The notes under the pieces were generated by a model. The model saw only the letters and a program-made list of their open reading frames with translations, was not told the origin of the DNA and did no database searches. The position numbers were made by a program, and so were the translations under genes. DNA of 64,000 bases from Andrena cerasifolii (lineage: Eukaryota; Arthropoda; Insecta; Hymenoptera; Andrenidae): the NCBI RefSeq assembly GCF_050908995.1, contig NC_135133.1, positions 1,592,001-1,656,000 of the forward strand, read 5' to 3'. Shown one piece after another: positions 47,671-57,894 of this stretch. Numbering within the stretch: position 1 is the stretch's first letter; the number at the start of each line of letters is the position of its first letter.

Positions 47671-48257
47671 GGACTATAGAATCCAACGGTGCTCTTCCCG
47701 TTATAATTTTCTTAAATCCAAGTGAAGAAAAGTGGTCGAAACTACAACACAGTATCGAAACTTCGATACCGGAAATGTTTACAACACTGCTAATAGGCTA
47801 AGTAAGTATCTCCGGCGCGGAGCGCTCGCGCCTTCTCTCGGATTTTTTTTTCAATTTTGGGAGTATACGAACGGCAACTGTTTAAGATTCAAACGTGAAA
47901 TATGCGTTTTGTAATTTATTGTTTAACGGGTTGTGCGTGGTTACAATAACATTAAAATACAGTAAAATAATGGTCTTAATAATAAAAGCTGGATTTCAAG
48001 CAGTAAATACCAGTGTATTGCGACAAAAAAGTTTGACAAAAGGCCTAAAATTATTACAAAGTTTTCACGTAAGTGAAGTTCGAGAGGAAATTGATGAAAA
48101 TAAGAATCATCGTATAATTGGACACGTTTTAAGAGAAACACCCGGGGCGATTAGTACAAAAAATAATGTAAATATATATAAAGTTAAAGTTGAGGTAATT
48201 ACGTACTGTTTAAAATTCCAAACTATTATAAATAAGTACACTGTAAACATTACATAG
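47671..48257 (+). pseudogene. Coding remnants of the GGGTAAAACGG element, copy 2
   Basis: Two pieces. 47671-47801 reads RTIESNGALPVIIF, NPSEEKWSKLQ, IETSIPEMF and parallels copy 1. 47895-48257 reads KSLTKGLKLLQSFHVSEVRE then HRIIGHVLRETPG and YKVKVEV. The second recalls the segment just before a SWIM zinc finger in some transposon-borne proteins (a basic LxxGxxLLxSxHV block, a variable linker, then GHVLRxT). No Cys/His finger follows in frame. Low-confidence family guess; I do not otherwise recognise it. Confidence 0.3.
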
Positions 48258-48721
48258 GGTTTTCCAATTTCAGTGCAACCAACCACGCAACATATACGAC
48301 GTGCACGATTAGTATTTTTCACAAATAACGCAATGCGTTCTGCAGAATTCATGTTGGAATGTTACGTAGGTTATGCGCGTTGCCTGGCCGTCCAGTGAAT
48401 TTGGTACAGAGTTTGTCCTTTAACTAATTTCAAACATTTAAAACTTCCGCTAATTTCACCCTCATTTCTTTCCCTACTATATTCAACCACATTCGATTAA
48501 TCATCCCACTTTTCAAAAAAGTCACCGCGAGGCAGCGCTGTCCGCGGTACTTACCTAGCCTATAGAAAAGTAACGTGTGCACGGGTCCATGGTCTGTCAC
48601 AAAATACTGTGAGGACCGTTTGGTCTCATGTCACGTGATACCAACTCATTCGCAGCTCTTATCTAAGAGAAACATTGATGTTCCGCTTTACCCACCCGTT
48701 CCGTTTTACCCTACTCTCCCC

Positions 48722-50479
48722 TACCACAAGTTTGGCAACTGCAACTTTTCATAATTGTCACTTGTCAATTTTAATGAAACGGGGCCCATATTTATATATC
48801 AGAATCCGAAACCACGCTTTTATCTATGCGTTTAACAACCTGAATATGTAGAACTTACGTCAAAGTTTGCGTCTGCATCTGATTCGAGAAATTTAAATGT
48901 GCATATAAAGCCTTATGCCACAACACAAGACAGCACACACTCGTTATAAGCTCGTTTCATCTATGCGATGTGTGTCCGAATTTTAATGTGATACTCTCAC
49001 TTAAAAGTTAATAAAATTATTTTATCCTTATTGCACAAATTTCTATCAATTTATACCAAAATAGTAATATTTCAATGCCATTGAGCGACCTTTAAATTGT
49101 GGGAGTGCGAAGACTGTTCGATTGACAAAGTATCTTTGGGCCAGAGCGATTGGGATCGAGAGCGGATGTATATAGTAGAGTGTCGAATGCGTCAGGGGTG
49201 TGAGGTTCGAATGGTTTCGTCGAATGCACGTGGAGAAAACTCTGATGGGTAACCCGAGCATGTGTCAAGAGTGTGTGTTGTAAGTGTGAATCTCGGGGAG
49301 CGCAAGATAAGAATGGATGAAGTCAGTCCTGCAGAGTCCGTCAAACGAGAGGCATCGTCGCCTGAACCTGTTCTTTGTAACAGATAAGCTTTTTACTTTT
49401 CCACGAGTGTGCAGTTTACTCCTGCCCTGATCACCTAACATCCCTACAATATTTTAACAAAATTTTAGACGAAATTCTTTTAAACTATTTGGAAACTTCT
49501 GAGAGGGCCAGAAGAAAACTTTAAAAACTTTGATTTTTTACCTTACATATAAGGACCACCCTAACCTTCATGCACAAAATGTAGTGTCGGAACACACAGG
49601 CGCATTCGCTTAATTTTTACCACTTTGAGTGGCGTCGTGTTTTCACGCTTTGCGATTTGCATCCTGTGCAGAGTTTCGGCGTGCTTCCACGTCGATATTT
49701 TTTTACAGCAACGAAAGTATTGTCCTCGAGTCCCCGGATGTTTACTATGCAAGAATTTATATGGCGCCCCAGAATCAGGGCTCCTGAAAAGGCCTGTTGA
49801 ATAAAAGTTAAAAAAAATCTCTTTTTGTGCTTGATTACAGGGGTGCCTCGCACAAAAAGCACAGAACACCACTGATCTGACTAATTTTTATAAACAATAT
49901 ACCTACTCCGGCTTCTCGAGAGAACCGCTTAATGAAGATAAAAAAATTCTCCTTTTGCATCTGACTTGCCCTTGGCATCAAGCGCCCCTGTATGCATTCC
50001 GGGCGCCACCGATCCTGCCTCCAGGAACAGAGTCCACATTCTTTAGCAGTGCGGCGTCGGGTCGCTTGCCATCTCCCAACTCTCTCTTTTCATTAAAACA
50101 AGCAATCCTTCAGCACCCGATAGCTGGGAGGCCCAACGTGGTCACAAGCCATCGCCTGTCACTAGGACTGTTTAGTCTCACGCACCCCCTTTCAAGGCCA
50201 CATACAGCCTAAGTCCCAGTTATGAAGCCCTCGAAGGCAAAGCAGCACGAGGCTATCCATCCTCGATTCCATTTAAACCACTTGCAAAGGAGGGACCCTA
50301 AGTGGTCGTATTGGATTTTAACGGGCTTTTGTGAGATGATAGCATGCAGGTCCCTGATGATACATATATCCCCGTGTACCTCGTCGTCGACAGCGCGTAA
50401 AGGTCGGTTTATACAGCCACCGAGCCGGGCCGTCCGTGCCGTGCCGAGCCTCTTTGGTAAGCTTATGGAGGCGAGGAGC
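48722..50479. other. Non-coding; no gene recognised
   Basis: 49610-49720 is an inverted fragment of repeat family D (CACTTTGAGTGGCGTCGTGTTTTCACG, ATTTGCATCCTGTGCA). 49950-50230 is GC-richer without a domain. Open frames at 49955-50551 are unremarkable. Confidence 0.35.
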
Positions 50480-50930
50480 TGCCGAGCTCGGTGGGAACTC
50501 GGCGGCTCCTCGTTGCTCGCTGGGCCCAGGCTCAGTGGCCGCGCTCGTTGAGACGTTGGGCCGGACGGGCCGAGTCCGTGCCCTGTCGAAGTGCAACGTT
50601 GCTGGATTTTATGCTCCCAATACGTAGGGTAAATCCCGGAGACGCGGTCGACCTAATATAAAATGGCTATTAAAACTAATATAGATATTACTTCTGAACA
50701 TGTAGGTTTGTTCTGATAAAATAAGTAATATCTATATTAGTTTTAATAGCCATTTTATATTAGATCGACCGTGTCTCCAGGATTTACCTCACCTGTTGGG
50801 GGCATAAAATCCAGCAACGTTGCACTTCGACATGGCACCGACTCGGCCCGTCCGGCCCGTCGACCCAACGACCGGCCCCCAAGCCCAGGCCCAGCGGGGA
50901 ACGAGGAGCCGCCGAGTTTCCACCGACTCC
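50480..50930. mobile_element. Near-palindromic GC-rich foldback element
   Basis: Arms of about 210 bases around a loop of about 30 bases at 50694-50724. The inner parts, CTAATATAAAATGGCTATTA and its complement, are almost perfect; the outer parts (GCTCCTCG, GGGCCSAGG, GGCCGGACGGGCCGAGT) are also matched. No duplication or coding capacity found. Confidence 0.82.
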
Positions 50931-52653
50931 TAAAAATCCGACTATTTTACAATTTTGTATTATAACACGCGACCTGTAAACGTGCCAATCCACGATGAGA
51001 TTTTACATGAGACTTTCTATCATAAGACAAACATCTCAGCGACAACAAAATGTACATAATGGAGATAACAGAATCAATAATAATAATGGAAATTAAAATC
51101 TCATGTGAGACACGATATTTTTGTATTATCGTGGATTTGCACCTCAAGAGATAGAAACAAATTTCAGATAAGTTACTGCTTTTAATTAGAACTATCGTCT
51201 GGTAACTTGCAGTTCTTACAGCTCACGAGTTATAACACAAAATCGGAAAATAGCCGGATTTTCAGGGGTCAATTTCACCCACTTAGAGTGATTTTAGGCA
51301 GCAAAAAAATTGCGCGATAGATATTTATATATGCTCTACATATTCCCAGAGTTTCATAATTTTTTAAATTTCCGGGTTGGGCATCTTCCATTGTGATCCC
51401 GCATTTTGTTACAATACACTCATTGGTCCCTGGTAGGAAGACTGAGATATAACACAGATATAATGCACTCGCCTCTGAAATTATTCATGCTTACTGTAAT
51501 AACACTTTATTACTTTTGGGCGAGACGATCACGGTAGGGTTGTTAATAAAACTGAAATTCCTTGGGTGTTAGTAAGTATATTCGTTCGAATTGCACTCGG
51601 TTGAGGTCTAGGACGTCCTGCATTACGAGTTCAGGAGTTATTTTGCACAACAGTGCAAAATAATTGCAGTTAATAATACATGCAACCATTTCAAAAGCAT
51701 CGATGACCTTTGAAAGTCCTGGAAGATAATGTCAATCAAAAGATCTCTTTGTATCACCATATTTGCCCCCTTGAACAATACAAGTTTCCTCTTTAACATT
51801 TTCTCCTATCTGCAATCCTAGCAGAGATGTTTAGGTGTCCTATTTCCTGTGATTTCACTCTGTCTGTATAGATGTTATATAATACGCTAAATCTAATATA
51901 CGTCAGGCCTCAGTTTGAATGTTAATATTAGGTTGCTGAATAAGTTCTGTCCAGGGTTCGAAAGAGTTCTGAAACTTCAATAGGACCTTTTTAAAACATG
52001 GACCGTGGAACTTTTTTAAAAATGTTCTCACATTATAAATTCCCATGAGAACCGATAAAGTCAAAGTCCTCGAAAATACAAATTATAATTTTTTTTTCGC
52101 CTTAATAAATAAAAAATGTTCCAGAAGGATTTCAACTTTCAAAATTTGAAAAAAGTTGTTTTTCAGTTTTTCATAATTTATTCGAAAACCGCTTTTGTTT
52201 GACATTTTTTTATGTAATCAATAACGTGGAGTATAATTATATAAAATCGACTTTATGAGCTGTTAAATAATTATTTAAATGTTCAAGGGCCCAGGGGCAC
52301 CTTTTCTCCTTATCCGATCGAGGTCAAACTTAACACAGCCTTCTTTTATTATTTGGAGCTATACTGGGGAGTGACGCGAAGAAAATTCAAAAGTCGAAAA
52401 TAAGAGCCACCCTAGTGCTCACAGTATAAACGAAGTGGCGGGCGAACCTTATACAGCAATCTAATACTTCAAATCTGTTTCACTGCATCTGCCCCCATTT
52501 TTCCCCTCTATAGCTATCTATTTTCTAACATTCACCACCAACAGAATGTAACAGTTACAATAAATATCACATTCACCCTTACCTTTCACAGAGTGTCGAT
52601 CCAGTAATTCTTGAAAAAAATCCTATCGATACATAATGAGCATCATCGCACTG
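50931..52653. other. Non-coding intron DNA, no gene recognised
   Basis: 51340-51390 shares GAGTTTCATAATTTT...AATTTCCGGGTTGG with 14105-14140. The rest is AT-rich without signals. Confidence 0.45.
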
Positions 52654-52886
52654 TTTAAAACTTTGAGCGGCGCAACCTTTTGAGGAATGTCCTTTCAAAT
52701 CGGTAAGACCAATCCAAGCGATCGCTCCTACCGAGAAAGTTCTGCTTAACTCATTCCAACCTAACATTTAAGGGTACTCAAGAAATATTTCTGATGATTT
52801 TCAAAACACATCGACGTGAAAACCGTGAGCAAAGTATGTAAATCCCTTGGCGTGAGAACACGCCCACGCCAGTTGAAATGTTAAAG
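52654..52886 (+). repeat. Dispersed repeat family D, most complete short copy
   Basis: TTAAAACTTTGAGCGGCGCAACC at the left and CACGCCAGTTGAAATGTTAAA at the right form imperfect inverted ends of about 20 bases. Inside are TCCTTTCAAATCGGTAAGACC, ATCGACGTGAAAACCGTG and TGTAAATCCCTTGGCGTGAG. 233 bases; looks like a MITE. Confidence 0.65.
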
Positions 52887-52970
52887 GACGAAAGGATCTA
52901 CGGCTATTTAAAAGGAGCGGGCAGGTTTCGAGTAAATGAGACACATTAACGATCAGAGCAAAATCATATG

Positions 52971-52976
52971 TTTATT
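52971..52976 (-). terminator. Probable poly(A) signal of Rpn2
   Basis: AATAAA on the minus strand (TTTATT on +), 225 bases after the Rpn2 stop codon. The implied 3' UTR of roughly 240-250 bases is ordinary for an insect. Cleavage would fall just before the dispersed repeat copy at 52654-52886. Confidence 0.5.
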
Positions 52977-53200
52977 AAAAGTTGGATGGAAATTGGGGAG
53001 CAGCGGTTCGACGATAGACGATAGAGAGCGTCGGTCTCTCGATAGCGGTTCAACGATATGAAATTAAAAAAAGAATGTATCGCTGTAGGATGTAGCGCCA
53101 GAGTTTCTTCTCCTTTCTTCCTCCTACAGGTTGCGAACTATACGAGTGGCTCGCGTTACAATGATAGAGCCACGATCAAAGTTTCAGCGGCGGACGGTTT

Positions 53201-53271
53201 CTAGTCCTCGGTGTACTCGAAGGGCTCTGGTGGGTCTGCTTCCTTCTCCTCGTCGGGTTTCGGGCCGAAAG
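53201..53271 (-). CDS. Rpn2: 26S proteasome subunit Rpn2 (PSMD1), last exon with Rpn13-binding tail
   Basis: Terminal Rpn2 exon: acceptor CCGTTGCAG, 71 bases = 2 + 23 codons including the TAG stop at 53201-53203. It joins the previous exon to give EPVAAFGPKPDEEKEADPP and ends PEPFEYTED. In human PSMD1 the equivalent acidic, Pro-rich tail ending in PFEY plus acidic residues binds the Pru domain of Rpn13 (established knowledge). The aromatic-acidic ending and Pro-Pro-Glu-Pro core are retained, so this copy should still be able to dock Rpn13. This argues that the locus is functional rather than a dead fragment. The intron to the preceding exon is 809 bases (53272-54080). Confidence 0.93.
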
Positions 53272-54080
53272 CTGCAACGGAATGGTAATAATCGAACGCA
53301 ATAGGTCGATGACTCCACACGCGATGCAAGCGTGTTCGCTGACCGTGTCAGTCGTTGAAGCACAGCGAGAGAAAGGTATATAGCGAGGGCGTGAGAGCAG
53401 CAAGTAGAGAGGCAAGACGGTAGATCGCACCAGAATAACGGGGGGCAAATGCCCAGGGACGCATACGGCCCAGTGTTTAAACAATCAGGCGTCAATTTTG
53501 TGTTTCTATTGAGAGACACCTGACGTACTAATCCTCACAGCTACATGTAGCGTGGGGCAAAATTCGGAGAACATCAAGAAGAAGGTGATTCTACGCTTCA
53601 GAAAATTACCCAAGTATTTGTATGTTTGACTAAGAGTTTGGCAAAATGCAACGGTAAATACGGTACAAATTGTAGCTGCAATTAATCCTCATGCAGAAAT
53701 AAATCCAAATTTTAGAACAGCTTTTTGTCGAACAAGGCTTTGCTTTCAAGATAATCAATCGATTTGAAATATAATATCAATTCTGAGTCAAGTTAAACTG
53801 TTATCCTACATACTTGTGACGAACGAGACCCTGCCAATGATTAAAGAAGAATATAAATAAGTAAACAATGATATGACGGCTGTTAATATTGATTCTCCCT
53901 CGAAGGGAACTACTCACCTTAGGACCTTTTCGCACAATATACCAAATACTTGGAGCACGGAGACTGAAACGGTGACCGTACGCCGCGTGCGGAATTTCCA
54001 CCCACCCTACTTGCTACTCATACCTACTGCACGCACAGTACAAATATGTATATAGATTCTAAGAAGCAATATCGGCTTAC

Positions 54081-54618
54081 CAGCCACTGGCTCCACGAGT
54101 TCCTCCTCCGTGTCCGATTGTATGTGCTTCACCATGACGATACCACCGATCTGTATGTCCTTGACGGGCACGTAATGGCTGCCCTCGACGAGCTGAATCA
54201 CCTTCACCTGCTGTCGTAACACACGTGCAGGATTCTGGAGGACCTCGAAGTTCGGTTCAGCCTCCTTCTTTTCCTTCTCTCCTTTCTCGGTTTCGTCCTT
54301 GCCCTTCTTCTCCACCTTCTCCTTCACGTCTTTCACCTCCTTCGCGTCTTTTGCTTCCTTCGCCTCCTTTGCTTCCTTCGCTTCTTTCGCTTCCTTAGCC
54401 TCCTTAGCCTCCTTAGCCTCCTTCGCCTCCTTCGCTTCTTTCGCTTCCTTCGCCTCCTTGGCCTCCTTCGCCTCCTTCGCCTCTTTCATCTCCTTCTCCT
54501 TCTCCTTTTTCCTCTCCTCCTTCTCCTTCGCCAGAGACTCCACCGTCTCCTTCTCCTTCTTCTTCTCTTCCCTCTCCTTCGGCAGCGATTCTACAACCTC
54601 CTTCGTCTCGGGCGGGTC
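54081..54618 (-). CDS. Rpn2: 26S proteasome base subunit Rpn2 (PSMD1), charged (KEA)n exon
   Basis: Third Rpn2 exon in transcript order: acceptor TTTTTCATCACAG, donor G|GTAAGC, 538 bases = 179 codons plus 1, phase 0 start. It opens with DPPETKEVVES, then a Lys/Glu-rich segment and a run of about 15 Lys-Glu-Ala triplets (54354-54489 approximately), followed by KDAKEVKDVKEK and more charged sequence. The folded C-terminal domain follows: NPARVLRQQVKVIQLVEGS, PVKDIQIGGIVMV and EEELVEPVA, all strongly conserved in the family. The charged insert lies where other Rpn2 proteins also have a low-complexity KEKE-type region, but a pure (KEA)n run is unusual. Its DNA is a 9-base repeat with many synonymous differences (GCG/GCC/GCT/GCA-type changes on the complementary strand), so it is not a freshly slipped microsatellite. 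The reverse frame (Phe/Ala/Ser-rich, 54299-54649) is an artefact. Confidence 0.94.
54354..54489 (-). repeat. 9-base coding tandem repeat, (Lys-Glu-Ala)n, about 15 units
   Basis: Consecutive 9-base units on the + strand of the type T-C/T/A/G-G-C-C/T-T-C-C/T-T read on the - strand as Ala/Glu/Lys codons. Fifteen units are counted between the KDA unit and the preceding Met codon. Third positions vary between units while the amino acids do not, and the frame is never broken. Confidence 0.85.
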
Positions 54619-54960
54619 CTGTGATGAAAAATTAAGCGACGGAAATTAGAAGGAGGAAGCGCCAGCACGACCTTAGTCGTCGCGACGACGGCTAGGCGAT
54701 CGATCATGGCGCCCAGAGGCGGCTGTCTCCGCGATTACGAGGTGTGAGAAACTGTGACAATCTAGACTGTACATTTCCAAGGTGCAACAGCGGTGACGAG
54801 AATAGCTGAGGATTCTTCAACCGAGAAATTTAAACTTCTATATTGACTATTAAATCTCCACGAGAGTTCAAAATAAGGAAACGAGTCCCCAACCACGACC
54901 TTATTCCGGCTAGTTTTAATTATGCATAATTCGAATTCTTTCCGATCCGTAGACCAATGA

Positions 54961-55145
54961 AGACGGATTCAAGCGTATCAGTCTCGTGACAGTTTAGCGC
55001 CATCAGTGTCAGTGGTCTTGTTGCGCCAGTAACTGGCACTGACAAGTCTGAACTGCTTCATTCCAAAATAGGAAGACGATATTATTTACTACTGACACTG
55101 AAGGCACTGCACTATCGCGGAACTGATACGTGCGAATCCGTCTTT
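54961..55145. mobile_element. Short TIR element inside an Rpn2 intron
   Basis: AGACGGATTCAAGCGTATCAGTC at the left and ACTGATACGTGCGAATCCGTCTTT at the right. Pairing continues inward for about 55 bases through CAGTGTCAGT words. 185 bases in the intron between the 55183-55535 and 54081-54618 exons; ends 38 bases before the donor site of the upstream exon. Confidence 0.7.
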
Positions 55146-55182
55146 AACGATCATGAAATCACTGGAAGGCGCTGAAACTAAC

Positions 55183-55535
55183 CACTTCCATCTTCTCCTG
55201 GGAGTCGCGAGCGCGCCTCTCCGATTCACGTCGGCGCGCCCTCGCTGCGATGCTGAGGACAGCCGTTGTCACTTTCTCCCTTTCCTCGCGCTTCTTCTCC
55301 TCCAGGGGCGCCGGATAAGCGTAGACACTTGGACGGGCGTTGGAGCGGATCTCCAGCTTCGGCATTTTCAGCTGGGAGTTCAGGGCAATCAGGCAGGTCG
55401 GGGTGAAGGCGAGCGCCAAACAATGGGCCAGAGGGAACCAGTACCAGTATTGGGTGAACACCAGGGCACCGACCACCGCGAGCATGTTGGTGTGGCCTGT
55501 CCTCGATTGCAAGGACACTGTCACGTTACGGCCAC
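55183..55535 (-). CDS. Rpn2: 26S proteasome base subunit Rpn2 (PSMD1), C-terminal PC/linker exon
   Basis: Second Rpn2 exon in transcript order, after a 1597-base intron. The acceptor is TTGTTCCAG and the donor GAAGTG|GTTAGT; 353 bases = 2 + 117 codons, ending in phase 0, and it joins in frame to the exons on both sides (GIIDAG + GRNVTVSLQSRTGHTN). Seen: the end of the PC domain, the hydrophobic segment LAVVGALVFTQYWYWFPLAH that is buried in the toroid core in the family, LAFTPTCLIALN, then the linker KPSVYAYPAPLEEKKREER and a basic stretch VLSIAARARRRESERRA that starts the variable charged region. Nothing is truncated or frameshifted. The overlapping + strand reading frame at 55153-55812 is a shadow. 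Confidence 0.94.
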
Positions 55536-55826
55536 CTGGAACAATTGTCATTGTCCTGTGCAAATGCGCAAGTGTGCAACAATCGACGCTGCTGGTCTAG
55601 GTCAGACTCTGCCGGTCGTTCTGATAATGAACTCACAAAGGACACTGTCGAGCTATTCGACGCCGATCAAATATGTTGCGAAGCACAAAAATCTAAGTCA
55701 GGCGTATTTCTTTATTTTCGCTCAATCTCAATTTTTAAGGGGTGAAATAAACCCTCAAAGTTCGAAAATTGGCATTTCCCGAATTAAGTTTTTTCTTCTG
55801 CAACGTAAGTAAATATATAACGTAAG

Positions 55827-55898
55827 TGAATCTATTTCATAATTATATATATATTTTTTCATAATTATATATATATATAATTATGTAATAGATTCACC
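55827..55898. repeat. Palindrome in an Rpn2 intron
   Basis: GTGAATCTATTTCATAATTATATATAT pairs with ATATAATTATGTAATAGATTCAC across a short AT loop. A second (AT)n run lies at 55919-55938. Confidence 0.8.
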
Positions 55899-57132
55899 TG
55901 ATGAAGAAGAGTATAAACACATATATATATATATATATGCATACGTATATATGTATAAGGCATATTAACATTTACTTGTAACATTTGTGTTTCATAATTT
56001 CCTGAATGAAAGTAACAACGAATTCAAAATATTTACCACAGGTTGCGGTGAATTGCTATATAGGAGCTTAGAGAATTGATAATTTAGCAAATAAAACTTG
56101 CATAACAGGACAAGTGTAACTAGGTAATTGCTTCATTTCATGCACAAGAAAATACAAAAGTGTTTTCAGGTTCTTCTAGTCTCCCATTCCTCCGATTGCC
56201 ATTTTTGCATTTGTTAACAAATATATTACTTTATAATATGTATCTCTTTTAAATGCACGTCATTTAATGGATATTTAGCGTTTATAGTAGCAGGAGATTT
56301 TATTCGGAAAATGCTGATTTTCGATGAAAATTCGGTTTCACCAGTTAAAATTGACATTTGGCAAAAATAAAAAAAATTGTGTCTCTTAGATCTTTATGCG
56401 CCACAGCATATTTTAATGAGAAAAAATCAGCGCCCGACACTTTCGTAGTGTCTTTTATTAGTGGTCGTGATGGAGGTTTTTCTTTGAATGCCCGAGGGTT
56501 AATGAATATCGACGGCTTTCAGAATGTTAGTAATAGCTAAGCACGTTTCAAGATCCTTTTGATAACGCCTTCAAAATAGGCAAGATCAATCGACTTGTAG
56601 AGAAACTGTAATTATTGCAGTCTCATAGAGGAAGTGAAAAACGAGTGCAAATGTGACAATGATTAAACTTAAGTGGGTATTCTGTTTCATCCTTATTTAA
56701 CACAGATAATGATCCACCATCGAAGTAATTAGTACGCAGATTGGTATCGAGCAATCGTTGCTAACTACATAACAGCAGCTAGCGATGAAGTGTCTACTGT
56801 CACATCTGCACTCTTTTTTAATAACTTTCTCAACTCTTTTTATGCTTTTTTCTTGAATGTTTCTTTCGCAAGTGGTACCACTAATGGCTATTGCCTACCA
56901 AAATTATTTAAAATATTCCTTCTTATTTTGTAATTCAAACAATTTTTGCCCGACCCTGGTGCAAAGGATCCTCGATTTCATTTCCATCTCCGTACCAAGG
57001 CCTGCGATAACTAGGACGGACTTTTGTATCCATACCATGACCTCTCCGACGTTAGGTGAACCCAGGCAAGACATGGCCCAACGTTATCAAGAGGCCAAAG
57101 AGTCGTTTAGCAATAATAGGAGAGCAACTCAC

Positions 57133-57467
57133 CAGCGTCGATGATGCCCTGCGCAAGAATGGCGCCAAATTTCGCCATGACGTCCTCGTGCTTGTCCACG
57201 ACGACCTTGGCGTACAGGGCCCTGAAGTCCTTGACGCGCGGGCAGGTCGATTCCGTCTGCTGGATCAGAATCATCGCGGAGGCGATCAGGGCGCCTTGGC
57301 GAACGAAGTTCACAGGGTCGTTGGTCATTGGGTCCAGCAGAGCAATCGCTTCTTTCAACCCTGTGCCAGCACAGGCGATACCCAGGGCCATGGCTGCGCC
57401 ATATCGCACGTGGGGGTTATAGCTCTCTGCCAACAGGGACACCACGCTGGGGCATTGTTCCGGTGTC
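57133..57467 (-). CDS. Rpn2: 26S proteasome base subunit Rpn2 (PSMD1), PC-repeat exon
   Basis: Most upstream Rpn2 exon in the window. Rpn2/PSMD1 is the large scaffold of the 19S regulatory particle base: its PC repeats form a toroid, and it anchors the ubiquitin receptor Rpn13. The acceptor reads TCTGTTCCAG (ending at 57468) and the donor G|GTGAGT; 335 bases = 1 + 111 codons + 1. The translation holds three tandem helix-turn repeat units of the PC type: around SYNPHVRYGAAMALGIACAG, DPVNFVRQGALIASAMIL and KHEDVMAKFGAILAQGIIDA. The start TPEQCPSVVSLLAES corresponds to roughly residue 670-690 of the roughly 950-1000-residue family. About two thirds of the protein should therefore lie upstream (higher coordinates), yet no such exon is recognised up to 64000. 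The next intron would exceed 6.5 kb and would contain a 5-HT2B exon on the other strand. The alternative is a partial duplicate or an assembly join. Confidence 0.93.
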
Positions 57468-57894
57468 CTGGAACAGAGAAGGAAATCGACTGTGAGCTTG
57501 ATGATAGAAGAAATGCAGGATAGATTAGAAATGAAAACACCAGTGGCTTGGGTGGTATCGGTATATTATGATTTAGACTCAGGTTTAGATAGGAAGAGAC
57601 GTACTACTACGTCAGTAACCTCTAGTTGTAGACAGGAAGATATGTAATACTACGCCATGGTCTCTCAGTTTCAGACAAATCGTGATACCATTATATGACC
57701 TTCCAGTTTTAGGAATCAATGTTATAGATATAAAAATCCCTAGCACTACGTCGTCGATCCTCGGTTTACAAATGAAAAGCACATTAATCTCTCACGACGC
57801 GGAAGGGAAAGTCCTGTGCCCCGCGTACAACACCGCGACAGAAATCTCGGAGAACGAGACGTTAAATGCATAATCCTGTTTGGCCGTGTTGCAG

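Larger units (their letters stand above)
46550..48721. mobile_element. TA-flanked GGGTAAAACGGAAC element, copy 2 (longer)
   Basis: TA|GGGGAGAGTAGGGTAAAATGG on the left and CCGTTTTACCCTACTCTCCCC|TA on the right. Shares end blocks with copy 1 (CTTTGGAGGGTGATAAC; ACCAACTCATTCGCAGCTCTTATCT) in opposite orientation. 2172 bases including the 390-base solo LTR at 47281-47670. The extra length over copy 1 carries the frame at 47895-48257. Confidence 0.85.

Noticed and set aside
54299..54649. Plus-strand Phe/Ala/Ser-rich frame of 116 codons
   Set aside because: Mirror image of the (KEA)n coding repeat of Rpn2 on the minus strand.
55153..55812. 219-codon + frame
   Set aside because: Overlaps the Rpn2 exon antisense and shows no family motif; the minus-strand exon has splice sites and conservation.
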